Assembly: GCF_000716875.1 (NCBI RefSeq)
Contig: NZ_JNWQ01000001.1
Coordinates: forward strand, 159,192-223,191
Direction: 5' to 3'
Length of the DNA stretch: 64,000 nt
From: Streptomyces novaecaesareae
GTDB taxonomy: Bacteria; Actinomycetota; Actinomycetes; Streptomycetales; Streptomycetaceae
Part shown: positions 44,955-57,421 of the stretch, piece after piece
How positions within the stretch are numbered: the stretch's first letter is position 1
How the letters are laid out: each line of letters begins with the position of its first letter
Translations under genes and position numbers: made by a program
Notes under the pieces: generated by a model
What the model was told of the DNA's origin: nothing
Seen by the model: only the letters and a program-made list of their open reading frames with translations
Database searches by the model: none

Positions 44955-45719
44955 ATGAAGCAGACCTCCGTGACCACCGACGCCCCCTGCTGGGTCGAGC
45001 TGGGCACCTCCGATCCGCCCGCCGCCAGGGCCTTCTACGGTGAGCTGTTCGGCTGGCGCGAGGACGACGGCGCACGCCCCGCGGACGGCGACTACGCCCA
45101 GATGCTCGTCGGCGACGCCCCGGCCGCCGCGATCACCCCGCGCTACGCGCCGCAGCAGCCGACGGCCTGGACGATCTGCTTCGCGGTCGCCGACGCCGAC
45201 GACACCGCGGCGAGGATCAAGGACGCCGGCGGCACCCTCCTCAAGGAGCCCAGCGACGTGCTCGACCACGGCCGCTTCGCGGTGGCCGCCGACCGCTCCC
45301 GCGCGGTGTTCATCCTCTGGCAGGCCCGAGCCTTCCAGGGCGCCGGGGTGTTCAACGAGCCCGGCTCGCTCGGCTGGGTGGAGCTGCTCACCCGCGACCC
45401 GGCCGGCGCGACCGCCTTCTACCCGGCGGTCTTCGGCTGGTCCGTCGCGCCGTCCGAGCACTACACCCAGTGGGGTCTGGCCGGCCGGGACTTCGGCGGC
45501 ATGCTGGTGATGGGCGAGGACTTCCCGCCCGAGGTGCCGCCGCACTGGCTGCCGTACTTCGCGGTCGCCGACGTCGACAACACCGTCGAACGGGCGGTCG
45601 CCCTCGGCGCGGCGGTGCTGATGCCCGCCTACTCCATGCAGGGCGGTCGGCGGATCGCCGTGCTGCGCGACGCCCAGGGCGCCGCGTTCGGCGTCTACAG
45701 CTCCGGTACGGACGGCTGA
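44955..45719 (+). CDS. two-domain VOC (glyoxalase-like) protein
   Basis: A 254-residue protein made of two tandem vicinal-oxygen-chelate modules. The first starts CWVELGTSDPPAARAFYGEL, the second GWVELLTRDPAGATAFYPAV; both continue with the W-x-V/FAVADxDxT strand pattern. Such proteins are common in streptomycetes as hydroxylase-type (CFP-30B-like) VOC proteins of unknown substrate. The ATG is preceded by GGAGAACAGAAGCC. The last 25 bases overlap the convergent lnt gene. Confidence 0.85.
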   Translation: MKQTSVTTDAPCWVELGTSDPPAARAFYGELFGWREDDGARPADGDYAQMLVGDAPAAAITPRYAPQQPTAWTICFAVADADDTAARIKDAGGTLLKEPSDVLDHGRFAVAADRSRAVFILWQARAFQGAGVFNEPGSLGWVELLTRDPAGATAFYPAVFGWSVAPSEHYTQWGLAGRDFGGMLVMGEDFPPEVPPHWLPYFAVADVDNTVERAVALGAAVLMPAYSMQGGRRIAVLRDAQGAAFGVYSSGTDG

Positions 45720-47416
45720 CCCGACGCCTGAGCGGACGCCCGATCCGACGCCGGATCCGACGCCTGACCCGACGCCGGATCCGACGCCTGACCCGACGCC
45801 TGAGCCGGGCCCCGCGCGCCGCGCGAGCGCCGCCGTCCCGCGACCCCCGCCACCGCCGCCCCCGCAGTGACCAGCAGCGCCCCGACCGGCACCACGTCGC
45901 CGATCCGGTCGTACCAGGTCAGCGTCCCGGGCGCGGTGAGCGGCAGGCGGACGGTCAGCGCGCCGGTGCCGTCGGTGCCCATCCGGGCGAGCTCCCGGCC
46001 CTGCGCGTCGAAGGCCGCGGAGACCCCGGTCAGCGAGGCCTGGACGGCCGGCCGCCCGGTCTCGGCGGCCCGGATCGCCGCGAGCGAGACGTGCTGCTCG
46101 GGCGCCCAGGTGTGCTGGAAGGTCGAGGTCGAGGACTGGTAGACCAGCACCCGGGCGCCGTCCCGCGCGGCGGTGCGGGCCATGTCGGGGAAGGCCGACT
46201 CGAAGCAGATCAGTGCCCCGACCGGCAGCGGCGCACCCGTCCGGTCGGTGGCCGGGAGCAGGTGGAACCCGGTGCCGGGCGCCCGGTTCTCGCCCGCCGC
46301 TCGGCTGACCCCGGCGATCCAGCCGAGCACCGGCCGCAGCGGGATGTACTCGCCGAACGGCACCAGCCGGATCTTGCGGTAGCGGTCCACCACGCCCGCC
46401 GGGGAGACCAGCACCGCGTCCTTGGAGATCCGCCCGTCCGCCTTGCGCGCGTCCTCCCCGGCGACGACCTGGGCGCCGGTGGTCGCGGCGAGTCCGCGCA
46501 GGACGCCCAGTGCGGCCGGATCGTGGTCCAGGTCGGCGGTGGTGCTGCTCTCGCCCCACACGACCAGGTCCACGGGCTGCCCGACCAGTCCGGCGGTGGC
46601 CCGCGCACTCGCCTCGAACCTGGCCTGCGGGTCCTCCACGATGCCGGGCTGGACCAGCGCCACCGTGACCGCCCCGGCCCCGGCGGGCGCCTGGCGCAGC
46701 GAGAACAGCAGCGGACCGGAGGCCAGCGCCAGCACCGCCGCCGCCGCGGCGACGGCCCGTGGCCGCCGGTGCACCGCGGTCAGTACGATCAGCACCCCGG
46801 TGTTCACGGCCGCCACCGCTGCGCTGACCAGCCAGATCCCGCCCGCCGCCGCCAGCCCGAGGATCGCCGGGTGCTGCCACTGGGTGGCCCCGAGCAGTGC
46901 CCACGGCCCGCCGAGCGCGTGCCAGGACCGCGCGTACTCGGCGGAGACCCAGACCGCCGGGACGACCAGCAGCGCGAGCAGCGCCCGACGGGTGGTCAGC
47001 GGCGGGTGCAGCAGCCTGTGCACGGTGTACCCGACGGCGCCCTGCAGCGCCCCGAACAGCACCGCGAGCACCGGCAGCCCCGGTCCGACGGACGGGACCA
47101 GCCAGTACATCGCGGTCAGGATGAACCCCGCCCCGAACCACCACCCGCGCACCGCCGCCTCCCGCCCCGACGGTGCCCGCTGCATCAGCAGCAGCCCGGG
47201 GACGAGCGCGATCCACGCCAGCCAGGCCTGCCCGGGAGCGGGGAACGCGAGCACCGGCACCGCCCCGCCCGCCGCCGCCCCCAGCCGTCCCCGGTAGCGG
47301 TTCCGCGGGCGGGGACGGGGCCGGGGACGGGTGGGCCGGTGCGGCGCGCGCGGCTCCCGTTCCTTCGTGGGGGCCGTGCTCAGGGCTGTGCTGGCGGGAG
47401 CGATGCGGCGCGACAT
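45695..47416 (-). CDS. lnt: apolipoprotein N-acyltransferase
   Basis: A 573-residue membrane enzyme that N-acylates the lipoprotein cysteine. The N-terminus is Arg/Pro-rich and cytosolic, then about six membrane helices (LAWIALVPGLLL, LVPAVWVSAEYARSW and others), followed by a nitrilase-like domain with the Glu-Lys-Cys triad in VWGESSTT, YRKIRLVPFGEYIP and ICFESAFPD. A final helix precedes an unusual C-terminal tail of seven 12-bp repeats (45721-45804) encoding Gln-Ala-Ser-Gly/Asp-Pro-Ala-Ser-type units. The tail repeats overlap nothing else essential and probably expanded by slippage. Confidence 0.9.
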   Translation of the reverse strand: MSRRIAPASTALSTAPTKEREPRAPHRPTRPRPRPRPRNRYRGRLGAAAGGAVPVLAFPAPGQAWLAWIALVPGLLLMQRAPSGREAAVRGWWFGAGFILTAMYWLVPSVGPGLPVLAVLFGALQGAVGYTVHRLLHPPLTTRRALLALLVVPAVWVSAEYARSWHALGGPWALLGATQWQHPAILGLAAAGGIWLVSAAVAAVNTGVLIVLTAVHRRPRAVAAAAAVLALASGPLLFSLRQAPAGAGAVTVALVQPGIVEDPQARFEASARATAGLVGQPVDLVVWGESSTTADLDHDPAALGVLRGLAATTGAQVVAGEDARKADGRISKDAVLVSPAGVVDRYRKIRLVPFGEYIPLRPVLGWIAGVSRAAGENRAPGTGFHLLPATDRTGAPLPVGALICFESAFPDMARTAARDGARVLVYQSSTSTFQHTWAPEQHVSLAAIRAAETGRPAVQASLTGVSAAFDAQGRELARMGTDGTGALTVRLPLTAPGTLTWYDRIGDVVPVGALLVTAGAAVAGVAGRRRSRGARGPAQASGQASDPASGQASDPASDRASAQASGQPSVPEL

Positions 47417-47477
47417 GCCCCGTATTGTCCGCTCGGACGGCGTGGGCCACCAGTGTTCCCGTCACCCGAATGGGCGA

Positions 47478-47596
47478 GGGGCACGCCGGACCGGCACACC
47501 GGACCGGCACACCGGACGGGCACGCCGGATGGGCACACCGGACCGGCACACCGGACGGGCACGCCGGACCGGCACGCCGGCCGGCACGCCGCACGG
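47478..47596. repeat. 13-bp minisatellite between lnt and cobN
   Basis: About eight units of GCAC(G/A)CCGGA(C/T)(C/G)G run from 47481 to about 47596, with a 13-base period for seven units and then 12. The unit length is not a multiple of three and the array lies between the cobN stop (47599) and the lnt start (47416), so it is non-coding. It may alter the lnt promoter region. Confidence 0.85.
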
Positions 47597-47598
47597 GC

Positions 47599-51227
<3,629 letters not shown>

Positions 51228-51231
<4 letters not shown>

Positions 51232-51320
51232 GCGAAGGCCCTCCCGGCCTCTTGGGTGGCCAGGATGGCCGCAGTGGTGGCCGTGGACGCGTGCGCGGGC
51301 ATGCGACAGCGCTGGTGCAT
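51228..51320 (-). CDS. 30-codon leader ORF before cobN
   Basis: ATG at 51320 follows GAGGAAGG with six bases between, one of the best ribosome sites in the window. The peptide starts MHQRCRMPAHAS and ends AGRAFA; the TGA overlaps the cobN ATG by four bases (ATGA). It begins about 40 bases after the riboswitch. It may be a translational coupler so that riboswitch control of its ribosome site governs cobN. No signal peptide or known family is seen; a short protein function cannot be excluded. Confidence 0.55.
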
Positions 51321-51357
51321 TTCTGCCTTCCTCGGGGTCCGCGCCCCGGGCCGGTGG

Positions 51358-51466
51358 AGGACGGCAGGAGTTCCTGGCTCCCGCGGCCGACCGGCTTCCC
51401 GGTGAACCGCGGTCACAGTGGCGGGACCGCACCGGGCTTGCACCGGTTTCCTCCCCTGCGCCGTCG
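51358..51466 (-). ncRNA. cobalamin (B12) riboswitch upstream of cobN
   Basis: On the minus strand the transcript contains, in order, GAGGAAACCGGTGCAAGCCC, then GGTGCGGTCCCGCCACTGTG (the conserved B12-box region) and GGGAGCCAGGAACTCCTGCC, closed by a P1 helix GACGGC/GCCGTC. The sequence right after P1 (TCCTC, 51361-51357) can pair with GAGGA (51333-51329) of the leader ORF ribosome site, with a GGGG/CCCC hairpin between. That suggests translational repression when B12 is bound. Boundaries are approximate, within about 10 bases. Confidence 0.9.
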
Positions 51467-51698
51467 CTGGCGTGTGGGCGGTCCGCCGGACCGCCCGCCC
51501 TGCATCGTACGGGGTACGGCTGACCTGGGGGAGAGTGAGCTTTCGGTCGCGGGCCCCGGCGGGCCGGCGCGTGCGGCGGGGTGCGTGTCGGCGTACGTAG
51601 CGGCGTGCGCGTCCGGGCGTGCGTCCGGTGCGCGTCCGGCGTGTCCGGGTGCTCCCGGGTGTGATGCAGCGGACGGAGGCATCCGATCGGATCATCTG

Positions 51699-51704
51699 TA
51701 TGCT
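51699..51704 (+). promoter_or_regulatory. candidate -10 box giving leaderless cobG mRNA
   Basis: TATGCT ends 7 bases before the cobG ATG at 51712, the spacing expected if transcription starts at or beside the A of ATG. There is no ribosome site close to the ATG, which fits a leaderless message. No good -35 hexamer is visible. The rest of 51467-51698, between the riboswitch and this box, holds no gene I can support. Confidence 0.35.
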
Positions 51705-51711
51705 CGCCGCC

Positions 51712-53040
51712 ATGCCACCGACACCCGACGCCACCGCGCCGGGCGCCGACGTGCCCGACCGGGAGGTGCCCGACCGGGGGCGCGCGGACGCCTGCCCCGG
51801 GGCGCTGCGCCTGCACCCGGCCGACGACGGCGCCCTGGCCCGGATCCGCCTGCCCGGCGGCCTCCTGACGGATCGTCAGGCGCTCGCGCTGGCCGAGGCC
51901 GCCGAGGCCCTCGGCGACGGGGAGTTGGAGACCACCTCGCGCGGCAACGTCCAACTGCGCGGCCTGGCTTCGCACTGTGCGGCGGACCTCGCCGAGCGGC
52001 TGCGCGGCGTCGGACTGCTGCCCTCGGACACCCACGAGCGGGTCCGCAACATCGTCGCCTCGCCGCTGGCGGGGCTGGACACCGCCTCCTCCGCCGACGT
52101 CCAGACCTGGGTACGGGAACTGGACGCGCGGCTGTGCGCGAGCGACTGGGCGGCCGGACTCTCCGGCAAGTTCCTGTTCGCGCTGGACGACGGACGCGGC
52201 GACGTCGCCGCGCTCGACGCCGATGTGACATTGATCGCAGGTTCGGACGGGCCCGCCGTGCTGCGCCTCGGGCGCTCCACCCACGGGCACCCGGTCGAGG
52301 CCGGGCGGGAGGTGACGGCCGTGCTGGACGCGGCCCGCCGCTTCCTGGAGGCGCTGCGGGCCGGCGGCCGCAGGGCGTGGCACCTACGGGAAGTCCCCGA
52401 CCTGCTGCCGGCCGGCCCGGTGCCGCTGCCCGCCCCCGCCGGTACGGCGCCCGCCGTCGGCGCGCTGCCCGGCGGGCTCTCGGTGGGCCTGCGCTTCGGG
52501 CGGGCGAGCGCCGCGCAGTGGCGGGCGCTGGTCGCCGCCTCGGCCGGGGAGCTGCGGCTGACGCCCTGGCGCGGCGCGGTCCTGCCCGGTGCGCCGGCCG
52601 ACCGGCTGCCCGCGCTCGCCGAGGCCGGGTTCCGCACCGAGCCGGGCTCGCCCTGGGACCGGGCCACCGCCTGCACCGGGCTGCCGGGCTGCGCCAAGTC
52701 GCTGGCCGACGTGCGCTCGGACGCGGCCCGGGCGCTGGACGCCGCCAGGACGTCGGACGGGTCTCCCGGTGCGCTGCCCGTCCACTGGTCGGGCTGTGAA
52801 CGGCGCTGCGGCCACCCGGCCGGGCGGTGGGTGGACGTGCTCGCCATTGGGCACGGCTACCGGGTGACGGTGAACGGACCGGAGGCCACCCCGACGGCCG
52901 CCGACGCGACGAACGCGATGAACGCGATGAACGCGATGAACGTGATGAACGTGATGAACGCGACGAACGGCGTGACGACCGACGTGACGAACGAGGAGAT
53001 GGCCGAGGCGGTCGCCGAGGCCAGGAGGACGACGAAGTGA
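51712..53040 (+). CDS. cobG: precorrin-3B synthase CobG
   Basis: A 442-residue siroheme/4Fe-4S protein of the sulfite/nitrite reductase family that uses O2 to make precorrin-3[16 protein letters not shown] marks the ferredoxin-like half-domain, and the cluster cysteines are in [12 protein letters not shown] and [10 protein letters not shown]. The C-terminus carries seven 9-bp units (52903-52965) encoding Asn-Ala/Val-Met repeats, apparently a slippage product. The ATG at 51712 is chosen over 51700 and 51664, none with a good ribosome site. It overlaps cobH by four bases. Confidence 0.9.
   Translation: MPPTPDATAPGADVPDREVPDRGRADACPGALRLHPADDGALARIRLPGGLLTDRQALALAEAAEALGDGELETTSRGNVQLRGLASHCAADLAERLRGVGLLPSDTHERVRNIVASPLAGLDTASSADVQTWVRELDARLCASDWAAGLSGKFLFALDDGRGDVAALDADVTLIAGSDGPAVLRLGRSTHGHPVEAGREVTAVLDAARRFLEALRAGGRRAWHLREVPDLLPAGPVPLPAPAGTAPAVGALPGGLSVGLRFGRASAAQWRALVAASAGELRLTPWRGAVLPGAPADRLPALAEAGFRTEPGSPWDRATACTGLPGCAKSLADVRSDAARALDAARTSDGSPGALPVHWSGCERRCGHPAGRWVDVLAIGHGYRVTVNGPEATPTAADATNAMNAMNAMNVMNVMNATNGVTTDVTNEEMAEAVAEARRTTK
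52903..52965 (+). repeat. 9-bp tandem array within cobG
   Basis: Seven units of the form AACG(C/T)GA(T/C)G, in frame, encode a run of Asn-Ala-Met or Asn-Val-Met near the C-terminus of CobG, outside the catalytic domains. Confidence 0.85.
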
Positions 53041-53663
53041 TCGAGTACGAGAAGGACGGGGCGTCCATCTACCGCCAGTCCTTTGCCACCATCCGTGCGG
53101 AGGCCGATCTGGCCGCCCTCCCGGCGGACGTCTCCCAGGTCGCGGTGCGGATGATCCACGCCTGCGGGATGGTCGACCTGGTCGAGGACCTGGTGTACTC
53201 GCCCGGCGTGGTCGCCTCCGCGCGCGCGGCGCTGCGCGCCGGTGCGCCGATCCTCTGCGACGTCAACATGGTCGCGAGCGGGGTGACCCGCAAGCGGCTG
53301 CCCGCCGACAACGAGGTGATCTGCACCCTCACCGACCCGTCGGTGCCCGAACTCGCCCGCACGATGGGCAACACCCGCAGCGCCGCCGCCATGGAGCTGT
53401 GGCTGCCCCGGCTGGAGGGCGCGGTGGTCGCCGTCGGCAACGCGCCGACCTCGCTGTTCCGACTGCTGGAGATGATCGAGGCGGGCGCACCGCGCCCGGC
53501 CGCGGTGATCGGCGTCCCGGTCGGCTTCATCGGCGCCGCCGAGTCCAAGCAGGCCCTGGCCGAGCACCCGTCCGGCCTGGAGCACCTGGTGGTGCGCGGC
53601 CGGCGCGGCGGCAGCGCGATCGCCGCCGCCGCCGTCAACGCGATTGCGAGCGAAGAAGAGTGA
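53037..53663 (+). CDS. cobH: precorrin-8X methylmutase CobH
   Basis: A 208-residue enzyme that moves the C-11 methyl group to C-12, giving hydrogenobyrinic acid. The catalytic histidine lies in [35 protein letters not shown] and [13 protein letters not shown] are standard family blocks. The GTG start at 53037 overlaps the cobG stop (GTGA) and has AGGAGG upstream; the stop overlaps cobIJ in the same way, so cobG-cobH-cobIJ form one translationally coupled operon. Confidence 0.95.
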   Translation: MIEYEKDGASIYRQSFATIRAEADLAALPADVSQVAVRMIHACGMVDLVEDLVYSPGVVASARAALRAGAPILCDVNMVASGVTRKRLPADNEVICTLTDPSVPELARTMGNTRSAAAMELWLPRLEGAVVAVGNAPTSLFRLLEMIEAGAPRPAAVIGVPVGFIGAAESKQALAEHPSGLEHLVVRGRRGGSAIAAAAVNAIASEEE

Positions 53664-55189
53664 CGGAGCATCAGAAGCCCTCGACCGGACGGCTGTACGG
53701 CGTCGGGCTCGGCCCGGGAGACCCGTCGCTGGTGACCGTCCGCGCCGCCGAACTCATCGGCAAGGCCGACGTGGTGGCGTACCACAGCGCCCGGCACGGC
53801 CGGTCCATCGCGCGCTCGATCGCCGAGCGGTACCTGACGGGTGGTCAGATCGAGGAGAAGCTGGTCTACCCGCTCACCGTCGAGACCACCGACCACCCGG
53901 GCGGGTACCGGGGCGCACTGGACGAGTTCTACGAGGAGGCCGCCGCCCGGCTGGCCGCCCACCTGGACGCCGGCCGCGACGTCGTGGTCCTCGCCGAGGG
54001 GGATCCGCTCTTCTACGGCTCGTACCAGCACATGCACAAGCGCCTCGCGCACCGCTACCCGACCGAGGTGGTGCCCGGCGTGACCTCGGTCAGCGCGGCG
54101 GCGGCCCGGCTCGGACAGCCGCTGACCGAGGCGGAGGAGACGCTCACCGTCATCCCGGGCACCCTGCCCGAGGAGGAGCTGACGGCGCGGATCGCGGCCG
54201 CCGACTCCGCGGTGATCATGAAGCTCGGGCGCACCTTCCCGACCGTCCGCCGGGCCCTGGAGCGGGCTGGCCGGCTGGCCGACGCCCAGTACGTGGAGCG
54301 GGCCTTCATGGCGGGCGAGCGCATCGCGCCGCTCGCGGAGGTCGACGGCGAGACGGTGCCGTACTTCTCGGTCGCGGTGCTGCCGAGCAAGGTCGCGCCG
54401 CTGGAGCCCGAGGTCCGGCTGTCGGAGGGCACGGGCAGCGTGACCGTCGTGGGCACCGGGCCGGCCGGGCCGCTCTGGCTCACCCCCGAGGCGCGCGGCG
54501 CGCTGGCCGAGGCCACCGATCTGGTCGGCTACACCACCTACCTGGCCCGGGTGCCGGAGCGCCCAGGCCAGCGGCGGCACGGCTCGGACAACAAGGTGGA
54601 GTCGGAGCGCGCGGAGTACGCGCTGGACCTCGCGCGGCGCGGGCACCGGGTCGCGGTGGTCTCCTCCGGTGACCCGGGCGTGTTCGCCATGGCCACCGCC
54701 GTGCTGGAGGTCGCCTGCGAGGAGGCCTACCGGGACGTCCCGGTGCGGATCCTCCCGGGGATGACGGCCGCCCACGCGGCCGCCTCCCGGGCCGGCGCCC
54801 CGCTCGGGCACGACTACGCCGTGGTGTCGCTCTCGGACCGGCTCAAGCCCTGGGGCGCGGTGGCCAAGCGGCTGCGCGCCGCCGCCGAGGCGGACCTGGT
54901 GCTCGCGCTGTACAACCCGGGCTCGCAGTCCCGGACGACCCAGGTCGGCCTCGCCCGGGACCTGCTGCTGGAGTACCGGGCGCCGGAGACCCCGGTGGTG
55001 ATGGCGCGGGACGTCGGCGGGCCGACCGAGCGGGTGCGGATCGTCCGGCTGGGCGAGCTGGACCCGGCGCTGGTCGACATGCGGACGATCCTGCTGATCG
55101 GCTCCTCGCAGACCCAGGCGGTCGAGCGGGGCAGCGGCGTGGAGGTCGTCTGGACGCCTCGGCGGTACCCGGAGGGGCCGGAGGCGTGA
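53660..55189 (+). CDS. cobIJ: CobI-CobJ fusion (precorrin-2 C20- and precorrin-3B C17-methyltransferase)
   Basis: A 509-residue fusion of two SAM-dependent corrin methyltransferases. Residues about 8-245 are CobI ([50 protein letters not shown]), and about 258-500 are CobJ ([59 protein letters not shown]). Both GDP-type SAM motifs are intact. The fusion is typical of actinomycetes. It starts at a GTG inside the cobH stop and ends 14 bases before palindrome copy 5. Confidence 0.95.
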   Translation: MTEHQKPSTGRLYGVGLGPGDPSLVTVRAAELIGKADVVAYHSARHGRSIARSIAERYLTGGQIEEKLVYPLTVETTDHPGGYRGALDEFYEEAAARLAAHLDAGRDVVVLAEGDPLFYGSYQHMHKRLAHRYPTEVVPGVTSVSAAAARLGQPLTEAEETLTVIPGTLPEEELTARIAAADSAVIMKLGRTFPTVRRALERAGRLADAQYVERAFMAGERIAPLAEVDGETVPYFSVAVLPSKVAPLEPEVRLSEGTGSVTVVGTGPAGPLWLTPEARGALAEATDLVGYTTYLARVPERPGQRRHGSDNKVESERAEYALDLARRGHRVAVVSSGDPGVFAMATAVLEVACEEAYRDVPVRILPGMTAAHAAASRAGAPLGHDYAVVSLSDRLKPWGAVAKRLRAAAEADLVLALYNPGSQSRTTQVGLARDLLLEYRAPETPVVMARDVGGPTERVRIVRLGELDPALVDMRTILLIGSSQTQAVERGSGVEVVWTPRRYPEGPEA

Positions 55190-55202
55190 CGGCGGACGAA
55201 TG

Positions 55203-55248
55203 ACAGATGACAGCTGACAGATTTCGTAATCTGTCAGCTGTCATCTGT
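55203..55248. repeat. dispersed palindrome, copy 5 (46 nt, 21-bp arms)
   Basis: Arms 55203-55223 and 55228-55248 pair perfectly around TCGT. Each arm is three head-to-tail 7-mers (TGACAGA/TGACAGC), ending in GATT. The element begins 14 bases after the cobIJ stop, between convergent genes, and is followed by TTTT. Downstream (55258-55350) are degenerate TTACCTGC and TGCCCGC repeats, including five consecutive TGCCCGC-like units. Confidence 0.85.
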
Positions 55249-55351
55249 TTTCGGTCCTCTGTTACGTGTTACCTGTTACCTGCTACGTGCTGTCCGCTAC
55301 CTGCTACCGCTGCCCGCTGCCCGCTGCCCGCTGCCCGCTGCCCGCCGCCCG

Positions 55352-57100
55352 TCACCGGGTCGGCTTGGCGATCAGCAGCTCCGTGTTGTGGTCCTCGCCG
55401 GCGCCGAGCAGCGCCGTGACCCGCCCGTTCGGGTCGTTGTACGACAGCTCGCGGTAGAGCGCCGCGAGGTTGGCGTCCGAGCTGCCGCCGAAGTCCGTCG
55501 CGTACGGCGCGGAGGACTCGATCAGCGTGGTGAACAGCGAGAGCGTGCCGTCCCCGTTGTCCACGACCTCGATGATCCGGCCGTGCTGCGGGTAGTCGAT
55601 GTGCGAGGCGGTGTTGATCTCCCAGAACGCCCGCTCCGGGACCGTGTGGCCGTGCGGCGTGATCTTGTTCATGTGGGTGTGCCCGTTCACCCACGCGACC
55701 ACGTTCGGGTAGCGCTGCAGTAGCGCCACCAGCTCGTTGCCGTCGTGCCGCCGCTCGAAGATGTTGCGCGGGTCCGGCAGCAGGTTGCCCATGCTGGTGC
55801 TGGTGTGGTGGCTGAAGAGCAGGATCACCTCGTCCGTGCTCCCGCCCGTCACCTTGCGCCCGTCGGCGTCGTACCAGTGGCCGCTGTGCGCCTGCAACTG
55901 CTTCTCCAGCCAGCGCAGTTGAGCGGTGCCCAGCGAACCGTCGGCGAACCCGGCCTGGTTGGTGGTGTCCAGGCTGATGCCGACCACCTTCTCCGAGATG
56001 CGGAAGGTGTAGTAGAGCTTGCCGCTGCTCGCCATGTCCGAGGTGAAGCCGTGCCCGTACGGGCCCGCGCCGGTGACCGCCGGGTCCAGGTGAGCCTTGG
56101 CGAACTCCTTGAGCGTGAAGGGCTTGCGGCGCTCGTCCGGGGTGATCCGGCGTACCGCCTCGCCGCTGGCGAGCAGCTTCGCGAGCAGCAGCACGGCGCC
56201 CGCCGGGTCGCGGCGCAGCGAGTCCATCAGCTGGGCGGCCGTGGCGTCGTCGCAGCCCTCCAGCTTGTACTGGCCCGTGTAGAGGTCGTTGAGCAGCCCG
56301 AGGTCGGGCAGTGAGCCCTCGATGCTGTCGTCGTGGTTGCCGACCGTGGTGTACCACGGGGTGCGCAGGCCCGGCGCGTCGAACGGGCGGCCCGCGGCGG
56401 AGAGGAAGCCGGGTATCTGCGGGAAGCCCTTGGCCTTGTAGCCGTCGCCGTAGGCGAGTTCGGGGTTCCAGTAGGCCGCGTTGCCGGAGTTCTGCACGCC
56501 CTCGTAGCGGTTCGGGTCGCCGGTGTTCTGGGCCAGCCGGCCGCCGCCCATGACCTTGAGGTACCAGTCGAGTTCGGCGAGTTCGTGGTTGTCGGTGTTG
56601 TCACCGGTGGCCATCACCATGCTGAACGGCAGGCCGGTGTAGGGGCCGCCGTCGAGCGAGTTGACCCGCTCGACGAGCGCTGACACGCCGCGGGCGTTCA
56701 GGGCCTCCTGCGGCCGGTACGCGCTGCCGTTGTACCGGGCCAGGTACTCGAAGCGCACCGGGGACTCGGTGTCCACCAGGTGCAGGTCGCTGAACTGGAC
56801 GAAGCTGGCCAGCCCGGTGCGGCGGTCGTCTCTCCCGGTGCCCGGCGCCGCCAGGTCGCCGCGCACCACCAGCGGCCAGCCCGGGCCGGCCGTCAGACGC
56901 TTGTAGGCCCCGGTGCCGACCGGCGTGGCCACCTGCTCCAGCGTGGTGCCGGTGACCGTGACCGCCCGCGCGGCCGTGGCCGCCAGCGCCTGGTCGCGCG
57001 TCGCGGCCGAGGCGAACGACGCGCCCCCCAGCGACAAGGCCGACCATGCCGCGGCCACCGACGTACCCGTGAGGAACGTACGCCGACTCATCCCTGCCAC
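55352..57100 (-). CDS. Tat-exported calcineurin-like metallophosphoesterase
   Basis: A 582-residue secreted phosphoesterase (of the class annotated as TIGR03767-type). The twin-arginine signal MSRRTFLTGTSVAAAWSAL is followed by the metal-binding blocks in order: QFSDLHLVD, ATGDNTDNHE, TTVGNHDDS, LFSHHTS and NGHTHMN. All di-metal ligands appear present. The start is uncertain: the GTG at 57100 has GGGGG five bases upstream; ATGs at 57091, 57115 and 57157 are in frame. The gene separates cobG-cobH-cobIJ from cbiD but has no evident role in B12 synthesis. Confidence 0.85.
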   Translation of the reverse strand: MAGMSRRTFLTGTSVAAAWSALSLGGASFASAATRDQALAATAARAVTVTGTTLEQVATPVGTGAYKRLTAGPGWPLVVRGDLAAPGTGRDDRRTGLASFVQFSDLHLVDTESPVRFEYLARYNGSAYRPQEALNARGVSALVERVNSLDGGPYTGLPFSMVMATGDNTDNHELAELDWYLKVMGGGRLAQNTGDPNRYEGVQNSGNAAYWNPELAYGDGYKAKGFPQIPGFLSAAGRPFDAPGLRTPWYTTVGNHDDSIEGSLPDLGLLNDLYTGQYKLEGCDDATAAQLMDSLRRDPAGAVLLLAKLLASGEAVRRITPDERRKPFTLKEFAKAHLDPAVTGAGPYGHGFTSDMASSGKLYYTFRISEKVVGISLDTTNQAGFADGSLGTAQLRWLEKQLQAHSGHWYDADGRKVTGGSTDEVILLFSHHTSTSMGNLLPDPRNIFERRHDGNELVALLQRYPNVVAWVNGHTHMNKITPHGHTVPERAFWEINTASHIDYPQHGRIIEVVDNGDGTLSLFTTLIESSAPYATDFGGSSDANLAALYRELSYNDPNGRVTALLGAGEDHNTELLIAKPTR

Positions 57101-57421
57101 AAAAACCCCCAACATACTGATGACCCCGGCCGGGACGGACCCGGTCGCCGGGGTCACGCGTCATGAACCCGCTAAGTAACGGAGCGACAGATTACTCGTT
57201 GGTAGGCACGGCGGGCGAGGTCCGTGCGAAGAACAGTTCGAGAACGCGGGGCAGCTCCCTCTCCGCCTCCACCCCCGCCCCCGTTCCCGCCCCGCCCCCG
57301 CCGGCCTTCGGGCCCCGGTCGCGGCGCGGTGGGACGGATGGGGGAGAATCGGCGGGCACGGCCGAGGCGGCCGAGGCGGCCGGGACGAACCGGTACGGGC
57401 GTGGTCGGAAGCGAGGCGAAG
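57101..57421. other. divergent intergenic region between metallophosphoesterase and cbiD
   Basis: The region holds a 10-bp inverted repeat (TGACCCCGGC at 57121-57130 and its complement at 57147-57156) next to the metallophosphoesterase start, which could be an operator or a 5' UTR hairpin. The part from 57240 onward is Pro/Arg-rich if read with cbiD; an upstream cbiD start at 57338 or 57401 is possible. I see no riboswitch. Confidence 0.45.

Noticed and set aside
44791..47596. CRISPR arrays
   Set aside because: The direct repeats here are head-to-tail without unique spacers and with 12-15 bp units; no cas genes exist in the window.
57101..57421. Second cobalamin riboswitch before cbiD
   Set aside because: No B12-box or GGTGCAAG-type core on either strand; the same holds upstream of cobG and cobL.
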